Counted from the first letter of the stretch, positions 39,815 to 49,652 are shown. The stretch is 50,105 nucleotides of DNA from Curvibacter sp. PAE-UM (GCF_001432305.1 NZ_KQ483358.1:2202112-2252216), one strand, 5' to 3'. Numbers and translations: made by a program. The notes: generated by a model not told the origin, from the sequence alone.

Positions 39815-40465
39815 TCAGTCTCTCAGTACATACCCTAGGATGACGTCGCTCATATGCGACAGACGCTCGTTGAGGGCCTTGGGCACCATCAGGTCACGGC
39901 CGAAGATGGCCGAGAGCGTGTGCTTGTTGTTCAGGTAGAAATAGGCCATGCCGGCGATGGATACGTAGAGCTGCATGGCGTCGATGCCGCCGCGGAAGAC
40001 GCCGTCGCGCCGGCCTCGTTCCAGGATCTCGGCCAGGGTTTCGATCAGCGGCAGGTTGGTCTTGCGCGCGCGCGAGGAGTGTTCCAGGTGCCGCCCGTGC
40101 TCCAGGTTTTCGCTGTTGAGCAGAGTGAGAAACTCGGGATGCTCCAGGTAGTAGTTCCAGGTGAACTCGGTCAGGCGGCGGATGGCCTGGGGCGGCGGCA
40201 TGTCGGTCAGGTGCAGTTGCTGCTCGGCCGCGCGGATGTCGGCGTAGGCGGCTTCGAGCACGGCGAGAAAGAGCTCGTCCTTGCTGGTGAAGTAGTAGTA
40301 GATCAGGCGCTTGTTGAGCCCGGCGCGCTCGGCAATGCGGTCCACGCGTGCACCGGCCAGGCCGTACTGGGCGAACTCGTCGCGCGCGGCCAGCAGGATG
40401 GCCAGCTGCGATCGGTCGGCGTCGCGCGAGCGCGGTTCTTCGGCGGCGGGGGTCTTCGATGCCAT
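39815..40465 (-). CDS. TetR-family transcriptional regulator
   Basis: 216 residues. N-terminal helix-turn-helix (LLAARDEFAQYGLAGARVDRIAERAGLNKRLIYYYFTSKDELF) and a C-terminal ligand domain with a TetR_C fold (FTWNYYLEHPEFLTLLNSEN). It is oriented the same way as the catabolic operon it follows and divergent from the ThDP enzyme gene. The exact 15-bp motif in its own leader (40482-40496) and before the binding-protein gene marks both as likely targets. Ligand unknown, probably an intermediate of the pathway. Confidence 0.94.
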   Translation of the reverse strand: MASKTPAAEEPRSRDADRSQLAILLAARDEFAQYGLAGARVDRIAERAGLNKRLIYYYFTSKDELFLAVLEAAYADIRAAEQQLHLTDMPPPQAIRRLTEFTWNYYLEHPEFLTLLNSENLEHGRHLEHSSRARKTNLPLIETLAEILERGRRDGVFRGGIDAMQLYVSIAGMAYFYLNNKHTLSAIFGRDLMVPKALNERLSHMSDVILGYVLRD

Positions 40466-40470
40466 GGGGT

Positions 40471-40496
40471 GAATTTAACCGTTTGGTGAATTAAAT
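40471..40496. promoter_or_regulatory. TetR autoregulatory operator
   Basis: Between 6 and 31 bases upstream of the TetR start: ATTTAACCG-TTT-GGTGAATTAAAT, an imperfect dyad containing the reverse complement of ATTTAATTCACCAAA. A further GGTGAATTTAA half-site overlaps at 40468-40478. It could also affect the divergent ThDP gene starting at 40617. Confidence 0.7.
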
Positions 40497-40616
40497 CAAG
40501 TTTTTCGAGCGCGCCGGCCGCGCTGCTGCCGTAGCGGCGCGACAGAACGCTGCCGAGCGTACACGGATAATCGGCCACAACAACGACACCCTCGAAGCAC
40601 CTCACAGGAAAGACAC

Positions 40617-42317
40617 ATGAGACTACAAGCAGCGGGACACCTGATCGTGCAATGCCTGATCGAGCAGGGCGTGACCCATGCCTTCGGCGTGCCAGGCGAA
40701 AGCTTCCTGGCCGTGCTCGACGGCTTCCACGCCTACCGCGAGCAGATCCAGTTCGTCATCAACCGGCAGGAGGGCGGGGCTGCCTTCATGGCCGAGGCGC
40801 ACGGCAAGCTCACCGGCCGCCCCGGCGTGTGTTTCGTCACGCGCGGCCCCGGTGCCACCAATGCCTCCATCGGCGTGCACACGGCCTTCCAGGATTCCAC
40901 GCCCATGGTGTTGTTCGTGGGCGATGTGGCCAGTGACATGCGCGACCGCGAGGCTTTTCAGGAAGTCAACTACGAATCCTTCTTCGGTCCCAGTACCAAG
41001 GGCTTCGCCAAGCGGGTCGAGCGCATCGACGACGCGCGCCGTATCCCCGAGTACGTCGCGCGTGCCTTCGCCACCGCCATGAACGGCCGCCCCGGCCCTG
41101 TGGTGCTGGTGCTGCCCGAAGACATGCTGGTGCAGGCGGTGGACGCCGCGCCCCTGCCGCGCGTGGAGGCCGTGCAGGCCTGGAGCGATCCGGGTTCCCT
41201 GCGCAGCCTGCGCGAGATGCTGCTGCAGGCGCAGCGCCCCCTGGTGGTGGCCGGCGGTGGTGGCTGGACGCCGCAGGCCGCGCAAGCCCTGCAGCGCTTT
41301 GCCGAGAACTGGAAGCTGCCCGTGAGCAATGCCTTCCGTTTCCAGGACACCTTCGACAACCTTCATCCGCAGTACGCGGGCGACATGGGCATCGCGCCCA
41401 ACCCCAGGCTGGCCAAGCGCATCCAGGACAGCGACCTCCTCCTCGCCATCGGCCCGCGCCTGGGCGAGATGACCACCGGCGGCTACACCCTGCTGGAGGT
41501 GCCGAAGCCGAAGCAGAAGCTGGTGCATATCCACAGCAGCGCCGAGGAGCTCAACCGCGTCTACCAGGCGGATCTGGCCATCCACGCCACCATGAACGCC
41601 GCCGCGCGTTCGCTGGAGGTGCTGACCGCGCCACCCAGCCTGCCCTGGGAGGCGTGGACGCAGGCCGCCAACGCCGACTACCTGGCCAACCTGCAGCCGC
41701 AGCCCCTGCCGGGCGAGATCGACATGCCGGCCATCGTGGCCCTGGTGCAAAAGCACCTGCCGGCCGACACGGTGGTGACCAACGGCGCCGGCAATTTTGC
41801 GAGCTGGGTGCACCGTTTCTGGCGCTACCGCGGCCTGGTCCATGGCGACAAGACGCAGCTGGCGCCGACCAGCGGGGCCATGGGCTACGGCGTGCCCGCC
41901 GGCATCGCCACGGCCATCACCACGGGGCGCATGGCCTTCACCATCGCCGGCGACGGCGACTTCCTCATGAACGGGCAGGAACTGGCCACCGCCGTGCAGC
42001 ACGGCGCCAAGACCCTGATCGTGCTGCTCAACAACGGCATGTACGGCACCATCCGCATGCACCAGGAGCGCGAGTACCCGCAGCACGTCAGCGGCTCGCA
42101 GCTGCAGAACCCGGACTTCGTGGCCTTGGCCCGCGCCTACGGCTACGCCGGCGCACGTGTCACGCGCACCGCCGAGTTCGAAGCGGAGCTGAAAGCCGCG
42201 GTGGCCCGGCCCGAAGGCACCCTGATCGAGGTCATGCTCGACCCCGAGGTCATCACCACCCGCGGCACCCTGGGCGCCATCACGCAGGGGGCGCTGGAGC
42301 GCCAGGCGAAAGGGTGA
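40617..42317 (+). CDS. ThDP-dependent acetolactate-synthase-like enzyme
   Basis: 566 residues with the three domains of the pyruvate-oxidase/AHAS superfamily. The cofactor-activating Glu is in VINRQEGGAAFMAEAHG, and the ThDP-Mg motif is GDGDFLMNGQELATAVQHGAKTLIVLLNN. It lacks a regulatory-subunit neighbour, and FAD-binding residues of true AHAS cannot be confirmed, so it may be a decarboxylase, carboligase or benzoylformate-decarboxylase-like enzyme. Divergent from the TetR gene and possibly under its control. A strong terminator follows. Confidence 0.88.
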   Translation: MRLQAAGHLIVQCLIEQGVTHAFGVPGESFLAVLDGFHAYREQIQFVINRQEGGAAFMAEAHGKLTGRPGVCFVTRGPGATNASIGVHTAFQDSTPMVLFVGDVASDMRDREAFQEVNYESFFGPSTKGFAKRVERIDDARRIPEYVARAFATAMNGRPGPVVLVLPEDMLVQAVDAAPLPRVEAVQAWSDPGSLRSLREMLLQAQRPLVVAGGGGWTPQAAQALQRFAENWKLPVSNAFRFQDTFDNLHPQYAGDMGIAPNPRLAKRIQDSDLLLAIGPRLGEMTTGGYTLLEVPKPKQKLVHIHSSAEELNRVYQADLAIHATMNAAARSLEVLTAPPSLPWEAWTQAANADYLANLQPQPLPGEIDMPAIVALVQKHLPADTVVTNGAGNFASWVHRFWRYRGLVHGDKTQLAPTSGAMGYGVPAGIATAITTGRMAFTIAGDGDFLMNGQELATAVQHGAKTLIVLLNNGMYGTIRMHQEREYPQHVSGSQLQNPDFVALARAYGYAGARVTRTAEFEAELKAAVARPEGTLIEVMLDPEVITTRGTLGAITQGALERQAKG

Positions 42318-42357
42318 GGGGAGGGCAGGCCGTGGCAGGCGCCGCGGCCGGGCATAA

Positions 42358-42385
42358 AAAAAGCCGGCTGTGAAGCCGGCTTTTT
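42358..42385. terminator. bidirectional intrinsic terminator
   Basis: AAAAAGCCGGC (42358-42368) pairs with GCCGGCTTTTT (42375-42385) around TGTGAA. It gives a GC stem with U-tails on both strands, serving both the ThDP gene and the convergent SWIB gene. Confidence 0.92.
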
Positions 42386-42404
42386 CGTAAGCGGGGTGAA
42401 CCGA

Positions 42405-42887
42405 TTACTTGAGGTGCTTGCCGATCAGGGCAGCCATCTCGAACATCGAGACTTGCGCCTTGCCGAAGATCGCCTTCAGCTTGTCGTCAGCGTTGATGTT
42501 GCGCTTGTTGACGTTGTCCTGCAGCTTGTTCTTCTTGATGTAAGCCCACAGCTTGCTCACGACTTCCGTACGCGGCAGGCCAGCGGAACCCACCACTGCG
42601 GCCAGAGCCGGGCTCGGGGTCAGCGGCTTCATGAAAGCTGCGTTGGGGGTGCGCTTCTTGGCCGGAGCCTTTTTCTTCGCAGCGGCCTTTTTGGCCGGAG
42701 CCTTCTTGGCAGCGGCTTTCTTCGCCGGAGCCTTCTTCGCAGCCGGCTTCTTGGCCGGAGCCTTCTTCGCAGCGGCCTTCTTCGCCGGAGCCTTCTTCGC
42801 TACCGCCTTTTTAGCGGGAGCCTTTTTCGCAGCGACCTTCTTGGCCGGAGCTTTCTTGGCCGGAGCCTTCTTCTTTGCAGTTGCCAT
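42405..42887 (-). CDS. SWIB/MDM2-domain protein with histone-H1-like Lys/Ala/Pro tail
   Basis: 160 residues. The first 80 are [12 protein letters not shown] repeats like the C-terminal tail of histone H1 and bacterial H1-like proteins, expected to bind DNA or RNA nonspecifically. The last 75 form a SWIB domain ([40 protein letters not shown] ... [24 protein letters not shown]). The same combination is known in betaproteobacteria and chlamydiae and is probably nucleoid-associated. AGAGGAA precedes the ATG. The repetitive DNA (12-base units) is slippage-prone. Confidence 0.94.
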   Translation of the reverse strand: MATAKKKAPAKKAPAKKVAAKKAPAKKAVAKKAPAKKAAAKKAPAKKPAAKKAPAKKAAAKKAPAKKAAAKKKAPAKKRTPNAAFMKPLTPSPALAAVVGSAGLPRTEVVSKLWAYIKKNKLQDNVNKRNINADDKLKAIFGKAQVSMFEMAALIGKHLK

Positions 42888-43339
42888 GATTGAATTCCTC
42901 TTCTAGAAGTTGATTAATCACCAGAGGGAACTGCTTCCTCTCTGGTATTGCGGATGCTATAGGAGAAAAAACGCATCTCCAAGCGAAAAGTGTGTTTTCT
43001 CCCTCTGGGATGTTGTTTTTTTCATCGCGATTTTCGGGCTGCTACGCTCTGCAAATCGCTTTTCTCCCTCTGGAGACGCCTTCTGGAGGGGCTCAACACG
43101 CTCTGCGGCGAGAGGAGAACCATGCGCGCACTGACCCGCTGCCACCCCCGTTTCTCCTCTGGAGAGGCCGCTTTTTCGCTCGTGATTTCTTCTGCGCGCT
43201 CCGAGGTGACGGCGGTGCGGCGCCCGGGGTGTGCCGAGAAGGCGGCCCGGTGGCGCGCTCGCCGCGACCCACGCTGTCGCCTGAAAAGGCCCGGCGAGCC
43301 GCTTGAACGCCCTCAGGAGCCCTTGTCAGCCGCTGTCCC
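42888..43339. other. 452-base non-coding stretch with short repeats
   Basis: No convincing gene. An imperfect hairpin ACCAGAGGGAA-ctg-cTTCCTCTCTGGT (42920-42946) lies in the 5' leader side of the SWIB gene. TTTTCTCCCTCTGG occurs twice exactly (42995-43008 and 43060-43073), a variant TTTCTCCTCTGG occurs at 43151, and its complement CCAGAGGGAA is in the hairpin. Open frames here have implausible composition. Confidence 0.5.
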
Positions 43340-43729
43340 ATGACTGCCCCGTCCGACCTTCATGTTTTCGTCTACGGAACGCTGCGCCGCGGCGAAGCCA
43401 ACGACATCAACCGCCTGCGGCCGGCGCCGCGCTATCTGGGGCAGGCGCGCATCTGCGGCGTGCTCTACGACCTGGGGCCCTATCCCGGCCTGGTGCTGGG
43501 CGGCACGGACCCGGTGCTGGGCGAGGTCTACGCCATCGTCCCCGAGCTGGAGCGGCAGCTCGATGCGATCGAGGCGGTGGCGCCCGTGCCCAGCGGCGAG
43601 TACGCGCGCCGCCACGTCGAGCTCGTTCTCGACGGCCGGCCCTTGCGCTGCCTCGTCTACGAAATCGATCCGTTACGCGTGCGGGGCCGGCCGCGCATCA
43701 ACGCCGGGGATTGGCTGCAGCGTCGCTGA
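43340..43729 (+). CDS. gamma-glutamylcyclotransferase/AIG2-like protein
   Basis: 129 residues. The substrate-loop motif VFVYGTLRRGEAN starts the fold. GEVYAIVPELERQLDAIEAVAP contains the acidic residue expected to act as general base, and RRHVELVLDGRPLRCLVYEID completes it. Small YtfP/GGCT-like proteins cleave gamma-glutamyl or similar amides to 5-oxoproline; the precise substrate is unknown. Standalone, with non-coding stretches on both sides. Confidence 0.85.
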   Translation: MTAPSDLHVFVYGTLRRGEANDINRLRPAPRYLGQARICGVLYDLGPYPGLVLGGTDPVLGEVYAIVPELERQLDAIEAVAPVPSGEYARRHVELVLDGRPLRCLVYEIDPLRVRGRPRINAGDWLQRR

Positions 43730-44063
43730 CGGCTGTCTTTGCGTGCCGCGTCCGGTCAGCGGCAGTGCGGGGTCGGGTCGCGGCGGGCTGTCCTGGCTGC
43801 ATTTCAAAACCAGCCCACCCCGTTTCATGATTTGAAATTCACTGCTGATGCATTGCAGCAAATTTTCTCAATACGAGATATGCAATTTCACATTGCAAAT
43901 CAAATGCCGTAAGTGATTGATTCGTAATGAAATAATAAATGTCTTGTATAAGACACAAGAGGTTTCCAAAGTCTTATACAAGACTTAAAGTAGACCCATC
44001 GAGCCAGGCCGCACCGCCGCCCGGGAATCGAACGGTTTCATCCACTGCTTTAGGAGTTACACC
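43730..44063. promoter_or_regulatory. aceA upstream control region
   Basis: 334 bases, abruptly AT-rich from about 43830. It contains a dyad TGCAAT-TTCAC-ATTGCA (43881-43897) and a pair of 14-mers, GTCTTGTATAAGAC (43941-43954) and GTCTTATACAAGAC (43971-43984), which are exact reverse complements of each other, 30 bp centre to centre (about three helical turns). This looks like a cooperative operator controlling isocitrate lyase. The TGCAA-type dyad recalls short-chain-acyl regulator (RamB/ScfR) sites, an inference. No clear -35/-10 pair was settled on. Confidence 0.65.
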
Positions 44064-45383
<1,320 letters not shown>

Positions 45384-45405
45384 GTACCAAGTACCCAAGC
45401 GGCCA

Positions 45406-45450
45406 ACGGGGCTGACGCACCTGCGCTATGCGCAGGTCCGTCGGCCCCGT
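45406..45450 (+). terminator. long stem-loop after aceA
   Basis: ACGGGGCTGACGCACCTGCGC pairs across TAT with the sequence ending CGTCGGCCCCGT, a stem of about 20 bp with one C-C mismatch and one T-G wobble, 22 bases after the stop. The following U content is modest. It is a likely aceA transcript end or 3'-stabilising hairpin. The next 200 bases to 45666 are AT-rich, with no gene. Confidence 0.65.
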
Positions 45451-45666
45451 GCAATTTCCGGGACCGTTTTGATTACTTTTGGAAATGTCTTCATTCAATA
45501 AGATTAATAAACATTTTCAACGATTGTTGTTAGAAGAATTTAATTTACCTTATTAGTTGCTGTTTATATATTTGCGCCATACCGAGCCGGTTGCCCCGTT
45601 CTCCAGTCGAGCATCCAGCGCTGAAACGATTTCTAAAACTACGGTCCCGCAAGGGCATTAATCATC

Positions 45667-46767
45667 ATGAGCAAGAAATACAACATCCTGATCCTCGGGG
45701 CTTCTTATGGCTCCTTGCTCGCCAGCAAGCTGCTCATGGCGGGGCACTCGGTCAGCCTGGTGTGCCGCCGCGACACCGCCAACCTGATCAACAGCGAAGG
45801 CACCCGCGTGCGCATGCCGGTCAAGGGCCGCGAAGGCCTGGTCGAGATCGACTCGCGCCAGCTGCCCGGCCAGCTCACCGCCGTCATCCCCACCGAGGTG
45901 AAGCCCGAGCAATACGACCTGGTCTGCCTGGCCATGCAGGAGCCGCAGTACAGCGCCAGCGGCGTGCGCGAACTGATGAAGGCCATCGCCCTGGCCAAGG
46001 TGCCCTGCATGTCCATCATGAACATGCCGCCGCTGCCCTACCTGGCCCGCATTCCCGGCCTGGACGCCAGCGCCCTGCGTGCCTGCTTCCATGACGCCAG
46101 CGTCTGGGAGCACTTCGAGCCCGGCCTGATGACCCTGTGCAGCCCCGACCCGCAGGCCTTCCGCCCGCCGGAAGAGCAGCCCAACGTGCTGCAGGTCGGC
46201 CTGCCCACCAACTTCAAGGTGGCCGCCTTCGACAACCCCGCGCACACTGCCATGCTCGAGCAGATGGAAGCCGACATCACCGCCGCCCGTCTCACGGTCA
46301 ACGGCGAGGCGCTGGATCTGCCGGTCAAGCTCAAGGTGCATGACTCCATCTTCGTGCCGCTGGCCAAGTGGGCCATGTTGCTCACCGGCAACTACCGCTG
46401 CGTGCAGGCCGACGGCATGCGCGCCATCAAGGACGCCGTGCACGGTGATATCGAGAAGTCGCGTGAGATCTACGCCTGGGTGGTGGACCTGTGCGTGCAG
46501 CTGGGCGCTTCCCGCGACGACATGGTGCCTTTCGAGAAGTACGCCGCCGCTGGCCAGGGCCTGCTCAAGCCGTCTTCTGGGGCCCGCGCCCTGGCGGCCG
46601 GTGCCACCGATATCGAGCGCATCGACCTGCTGGTCAAGCTGGTGGCCGAGCAGAAGGACCTGAGCAACGAGTCCGTCAACGAGACCGTCAAGGTGGTCAA
46701 CGGCTGGCTGGACCGCAACCGCAAGGCGGCCGCCGCAAAAAAAGCGGCTGAGGCGGTCGCCGCCTGA
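45667..46767 (+). CDS. ketopantoate reductase (PanE/ApbA)-like NAD(P)-binding protein
   Basis: 366 residues, longer than E. coli PanE (about 300). N-terminal Rossmann motif ILILGASYGSLLASKLLMAGHSVSLVCR, a central region with LTGNYRC and a C-terminal helical domain with SSGARALAAGATDIERIDLLVKLV, where PanE has its substrate-binding Lys/Asn/Ser set. The Gly-rich loop (GASYGS) departs from GxGxxG, so dinucleotide binding may differ. The Lys/Ala-rich C-terminus (AAAAKKAAEAVAA) is extra. Probably an oxidoreductase of the 6-phosphogluconate-dehydrogenase-like fold; true PanE activity is uncertain. Confidence 0.75.
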   Translation: MSKKYNILILGASYGSLLASKLLMAGHSVSLVCRRDTANLINSEGTRVRMPVKGREGLVEIDSRQLPGQLTAVIPTEVKPEQYDLVCLAMQEPQYSASGVRELMKAIALAKVPCMSIMNMPPLPYLARIPGLDASALRACFHDASVWEHFEPGLMTLCSPDPQAFRPPEEQPNVLQVGLPTNFKVAAFDNPAHTAMLEQMEADITAARLTVNGEALDLPVKLKVHDSIFVPLAKWAMLLTGNYRCVQADGMRAIKDAVHGDIEKSREIYAWVVDLCVQLGASRDDMVPFEKYAAAGQGLLKPSSGARALAAGATDIERIDLLVKLVAEQKDLSNESVNETVKVVNGWLDRNRKAAAAKKAAEAVAA

Positions 46768-46793
46768 CCGGCACGCCTCCCGACTGTCGCAAC

Positions 46794-46825
46794 AACGCCA
46801 AGGGCCAGCCCCTTGGCGTTTTTGT
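46794..46825 (+). terminator. intrinsic terminator after the PanE-like gene
   Basis: AACGCCAAGGG (46794-46804) pairs with CCCTTGGCGTT (46810-46820) around CCAGC, followed by a U-rich tail. It separates the PanE-like gene from the thrS promoter region. Confidence 0.92.
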
Positions 46826-46846
46826 TTGCAGCCCTCGGGTTAGAAT
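46819..46846 (+). promoter_or_regulatory. putative promoter of the thrS-infC-rpmI-rplT operon
   Basis: A good -10 TAGAAT at 46841-46846 with a weak -35 (TTTTTG at 46819, 16-base spacer) inside the T-run of the preceding terminator. Transcription would begin near 46853, giving a leader of about 185 bases before thrS that includes a leader peptide and a terminator. Confidence 0.5.
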
Positions 46847-46898
46847 GGCCGCCTTGGACGCTGCGTCCGTTCACAAGAGCGAGAAAGGCACCCTGGTT

Positions 46899-46949
46899 AT
46901 GACACCGCGAACTACCACCGCCAGCGAGAAACGCCTCAGGGGTTGCTAG
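46899..46949 (+). CDS. thrS leader peptide (threonine-rich), candidate attenuator peptide
   Basis: A 16-residue frame [16 protein letters not shown] ending in TAG, with AAAGG eleven bases upstream of ATG. Four of the first seven codons are Thr (ACA, ACT, ACC, ACC). Placed between the putative promoter and an intrinsic terminator just ahead of threonyl-tRNA synthetase, it fits a ribosome-mediated attenuator: stalling at Thr codons when charged tRNA-Thr is scarce would leave CCGCGC (46951-46956) free to pair with GCGCGG (46991-46996), the 5' arm of the terminator. Finishing the peptide would cover it. Confidence 0.72.
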   Translation: MTPRTTTASEKRLRGC

Positions 46950-46987
46950 TCCGCGCGCCCCCGGCGCAGGTGCTACACATACAAGAC

Positions 46988-47014
46988 AAGGCGCGGTTTC
47001 TACCGCGCCTTTTT
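46988..47014 (+). terminator. attenuator terminator in the thrS leader
   Basis: AAGGCGCGGT (46988-46997) pairs with ACCGCGCCTT (47002-47011) around TTCT, followed by a U-run to 47014. It lies 39 bases after the leader-peptide stop and 21 bases before the thrS ATG, so it acts inside the transcript and not at a gene end. Confidence 0.85.
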
Positions 47015-47035
47015 CATTTTCTGCGAGTGAGAGAT

Positions 47036-48970
47036 ATGGTTCAGATCACGCTACCCGACGGTTCCAAACGCGATTTCCCCGGCCCGGTCACCGTGGCCGA
47101 AGTGGCTGCCTCCATCGGCGCCGGCCTGGCCAAGGCCGCGCTGGCCGGCAAGGTGAACGGCAAGGTCGTCGACACCAGCTACCAGATCACGGCCGACAGC
47201 CCCCTGTCCATCGTCACCGCCAAGGACGCCGACGGCCTGGAAGTCATCCGCCACTCCACCGCCCACCTGCTGGCCTATGCCGTCAAGGAGCTGTTCCCCG
47301 ACGCGCAGGTCACCATCGGCCCGGTCATCGAGCACGGTTTCTTCTACGACTTCTCCTACAAGCGCCCCTTCACGCCCGAAGACCTGGTCGCCATCGAGAA
47401 GAAGATGGCCGAACTCGCCGCCAAGGACGAGCCCGTGGTGCGCCGCGTGCTGCCGCGCGACGAGGCCGTCGCCTATTTCAAGAGCCTGGGCGAGCACTAC
47501 AAGGCCGAGATCATCGCCAGCATCCCGGCCAATGAAGACGTCAGCCTCTACCGTGAAGGCCAGTTCGAAGACCTGTGCCGCGGCCCCCACGTGCCCAGCA
47601 CCGGCAAGCTCAAGCACTTCAAGCTCATGAAGGTGGCCGGCGCCTACTGGCGCGGTGACCACCGCAACGAGATGCTGCAACGCGTCTACGGCACGGCCTG
47701 GGCCAGCAAGGAAGAGCTGCAGCAGTACCTGACCATGCTGGAGGAGGCCGAGAAGCGCGACCACCGCAAGCTCGGCCGCGAACTCGACCTGTTCCACCTG
47801 GACGAGCATTCCCCCGGCACCGTGTTCTGGCACCCCAAGGGCTGGACCGTCTGGCAGGAGGTGGAGCAGTACATGCGCCGCGTCTACCGCGACAACGGCT
47901 ACCAGGAGGTCAAGGGCCCGCAGATCCTGGACAAGGCCCTGTGGGAGAAGACCGGCCACTGGGACAAGTACCGCGACAACATGTTCACCACCGAGAGTGA
48001 AAAGCGCGACTACGCCCTGAAGCCCATGAACTGCCCGGGCCACATCCTGATCTTCAAGCAGGGCATCAAGAGCTACCGCGAGCTGCCCCTGCGCTTCGGC
48101 GAGTTCGGCCAGTGCCACCGCAACGAGCCCACCGGCGGCCTGCACGGCATCATGCGCGTGCGCGGCTTCACCCAGGACGACGGCCACATCTTCTGCACCG
48201 AAGACCAGATCCTGGCCGAATGCGTCAACTTCACGGCCCTGCTGCAGAAGGTCTACAAGGACTTCGGCTTCACCGACATCATCTACAAGGTCGCCACCCG
48301 CCCGGCCCAGCGCATTGGCGCCGACGCCCTGTGGGACAAGGCCGAGGCCGCCCTGATGGAGAGCCTGAAGGCCGCCAATTGCGACTTCGAGATCTCCCCG
48401 GGCGACGGCGCCTTCTACGGCCCCAAGATCGAATACACCCTGAAGGACGCCATCGGCCGCCACTGGCAGTGCGGCACCATCCAGGTCGATTTCTCCATGC
48501 CCGAGCGCCTGGACGCCGAGTACGTGGGGGAAGACGGCAACCGCCACCGCCCCGTCATGCTGCACCGGGCCATCCTGGGCAGCCTGGAGCGTTTCATCGG
48601 GATTCTGATCGAGGAACACGCCGGCGCGCTGCCCACCTGGCTGGCCCCGGTGCAGGTTTCGGTGCTCAATATCACCGACGCGCAGGCCGATTACTGCCTG
48701 GAAATCGCCCAAAAACTGAAGAAATCGTTGCCGAATCAAGAACTTAGGGTCCAGACGGACCTGCGGAACGAGAAAATTACGTATAAAATACGCGAGCATT
48801 CGATGCAGAAGCTGCCTTACATCCTCGTCGCGGGCGACAAGGAGAAAGCAGCAGGTGCCGTCGCAGTGCGTGCCCGGGGTAACAAAGACCTCGGTGTGAT
48901 GTCCCTCGAAGCCTTTGTGCAAATCATCGCGGCAGACATCGCTCACAAGTCAGTCGAGCAGGCTCAGTAA
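47036..48970 (+). CDS. thrS: threonyl-tRNA synthetase
   Basis: 644 residues, full length. TGS domain ([23 protein letters not shown]), the HxxxH/C editing domain ([20 protein letters not shown]), class-II catalytic motifs (motif 2 [30 protein letters not shown]; motif 3 near [21 protein letters not shown]) and the C-terminal anticodon-binding domain ([12 protein letters not shown]). Start ATG 47036 follows GAGTGAGAG. First gene of the thrS-infC-rpmI-rplT operon, apparently controlled by a Thr-codon attenuator rather than the operator-mimic leader known in E. coli. Confidence 0.98.
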   Translation: MVQITLPDGSKRDFPGPVTVAEVAASIGAGLAKAALAGKVNGKVVDTSYQITADSPLSIVTAKDADGLEVIRHSTAHLLAYAVKELFPDAQVTIGPVIEHGFFYDFSYKRPFTPEDLVAIEKKMAELAAKDEPVVRRVLPRDEAVAYFKSLGEHYKAEIIASIPANEDVSLYREGQFEDLCRGPHVPSTGKLKHFKLMKVAGAYWRGDHRNEMLQRVYGTAWASKEELQQYLTMLEEAEKRDHRKLGRELDLFHLDEHSPGTVFWHPKGWTVWQEVEQYMRRVYRDNGYQEVKGPQILDKALWEKTGHWDKYRDNMFTTESEKRDYALKPMNCPGHILIFKQGIKSYRELPLRFGEFGQCHRNEPTGGLHGIMRVRGFTQDDGHIFCTEDQILAECVNFTALLQKVYKDFGFTDIIYKVATRPAQRIGADALWDKAEAALMESLKAANCDFEISPGDGAFYGPKIEYTLKDAIGRHWQCGTIQVDFSMPERLDAEYVGEDGNRHRPVMLHRAILGSLERFIGILIEEHAGALPTWLAPVQVSVLNITDAQADYCLEIAQKLKKSLPNQELRVQTDLRNEKITYKIREHSMQKLPYILVAGDKEKAAGAVAVRARGNKDLGVMSLEAFVQIIAADIAHKSVEQAQ

Positions 48971-49014
48971 GAGTCTCATACGGCAGGTTTCTGGTACGTA
49001 CCAAGGCGGTCTCA

Positions 49015-49030
49015 GCCACCCATGGGTGGC
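49015..49030 (+). promoter_or_regulatory. hairpin just before the infC ribosome site
   Basis: GCCACCCATGGGTGGC, a perfect 16-base palindrome (6-bp stem, CATG loop), 8 bases before AAGGA. A second palindrome TGGTACGTACCA lies at 48992-49003. The pair structure the thrS-infC junction and could modulate infC translation. Confidence 0.45.
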
Positions 49031-49051
49031 AAAGTTTTAAGGAATTGAACC

Positions 49052-49648
49052 ATCGCTACTGAATTTCGTGATCGTCGCCAGCGCGAAGAGCGCAAGCACC
49101 GCCTGAACCGTGAAATCATGGCCACCGAGGTCCGGATTTCCGGCCCTGAGAATGAGCCCATGGGGGTGGTGAGCCTGACGGAGGCCCTGCGTTTGGCAGG
49201 CGAGATGGATGTGGACCTGATCGAAACAGTGGCCACCGCGAATCCTCCCGTCTGCCGCCTGATGGACTACGGCAAGTTCAAGTTCCAGGAACAGAAGAAG
49301 GCTGCCGAGGCGAAATCGAAGCAGAAGGTCATCGAGGTCAAGGAAATCAAGTTCCGGCCCGGTACCGACGATGGTGACTACAACATCAAGTTGCGCAACA
49401 TCAAGCGCTTCTTGGAAGAAGGTGACAAGTGCAAGATTACCTTGCGCTTCCGTGGTCGAGAGATCACGCACCAGGAGATCGGCATGGCCATGCTGGACCG
49501 CATGCGCGCCGATCTGGCGGATCTGATCGTCGTCGAGCAGTATCCCAAGCTGGAAGGCCGGCAGATGATCATGATGATCGCGCCGGGCAAGAAGAAGACC
49601 GGTGGCGCTGCGGCGCCCAAGCCTGCTGCAGAAGCAGCGCAAGGTTAA
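49052..49648 (+). CDS. infC: translation initiation factor IF-3, non-canonical ATC start
   Basis: 198 residues from ATC 49052. AAGGA lies at the right distance, and the frame ATC GCT ACT GAA TTT CGT reads (M)[21 protein letters not shown], giving a complete IF-3 N-domain; the first ATG (49118) would remove 22 residues of it. Further landmarks are [16 protein letters not shown], the basic linker ([20 protein letters not shown]) and the C-domain ([20 protein letters not shown]). Rare AUU/AUC starts are the basis of IF-3 autoregulation, because IF-3 itself rejects them. A C-terminal extension ([18 protein letters not shown]) is typical of betaproteobacteria. Confidence 0.95.
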   Translation: MATEFRDRRQREERKHRLNREIMATEVRISGPENEPMGVVSLTEALRLAGEMDVDLIETVATANPPVCRLMDYGKFKFQEQKKAAEAKSKQKVIEVKEIKFRPGTDDGDYNIKLRNIKRFLEEGDKCKITLRFRGREITHQEIGMAMLDRMRADLADLIVVEQYPKLEGRQMIMMIAPGKKKTGGAAAPKPAAEAAQG

Positions 49649-49652
49649 GTTT

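Noticed and set aside
42990..43343. Possible genes in the gap before the cyclotransferase-like gene
   Set aside because: Overlapping frames on both strands with erratic Arg/Ser/Cys composition, no ribosome sites, and short repeats running through them.
45450..45666. tRNA or small RNA in the AT-rich gap after aceA
   Set aside because: No cloverleaf, CCA end or stable fold beyond the terminator-like hairpin could be recognised.
47051..48946. Long minus-strand frame opposite thrS
   Set aside because: Shadow of the synthetase gene; no independent support.
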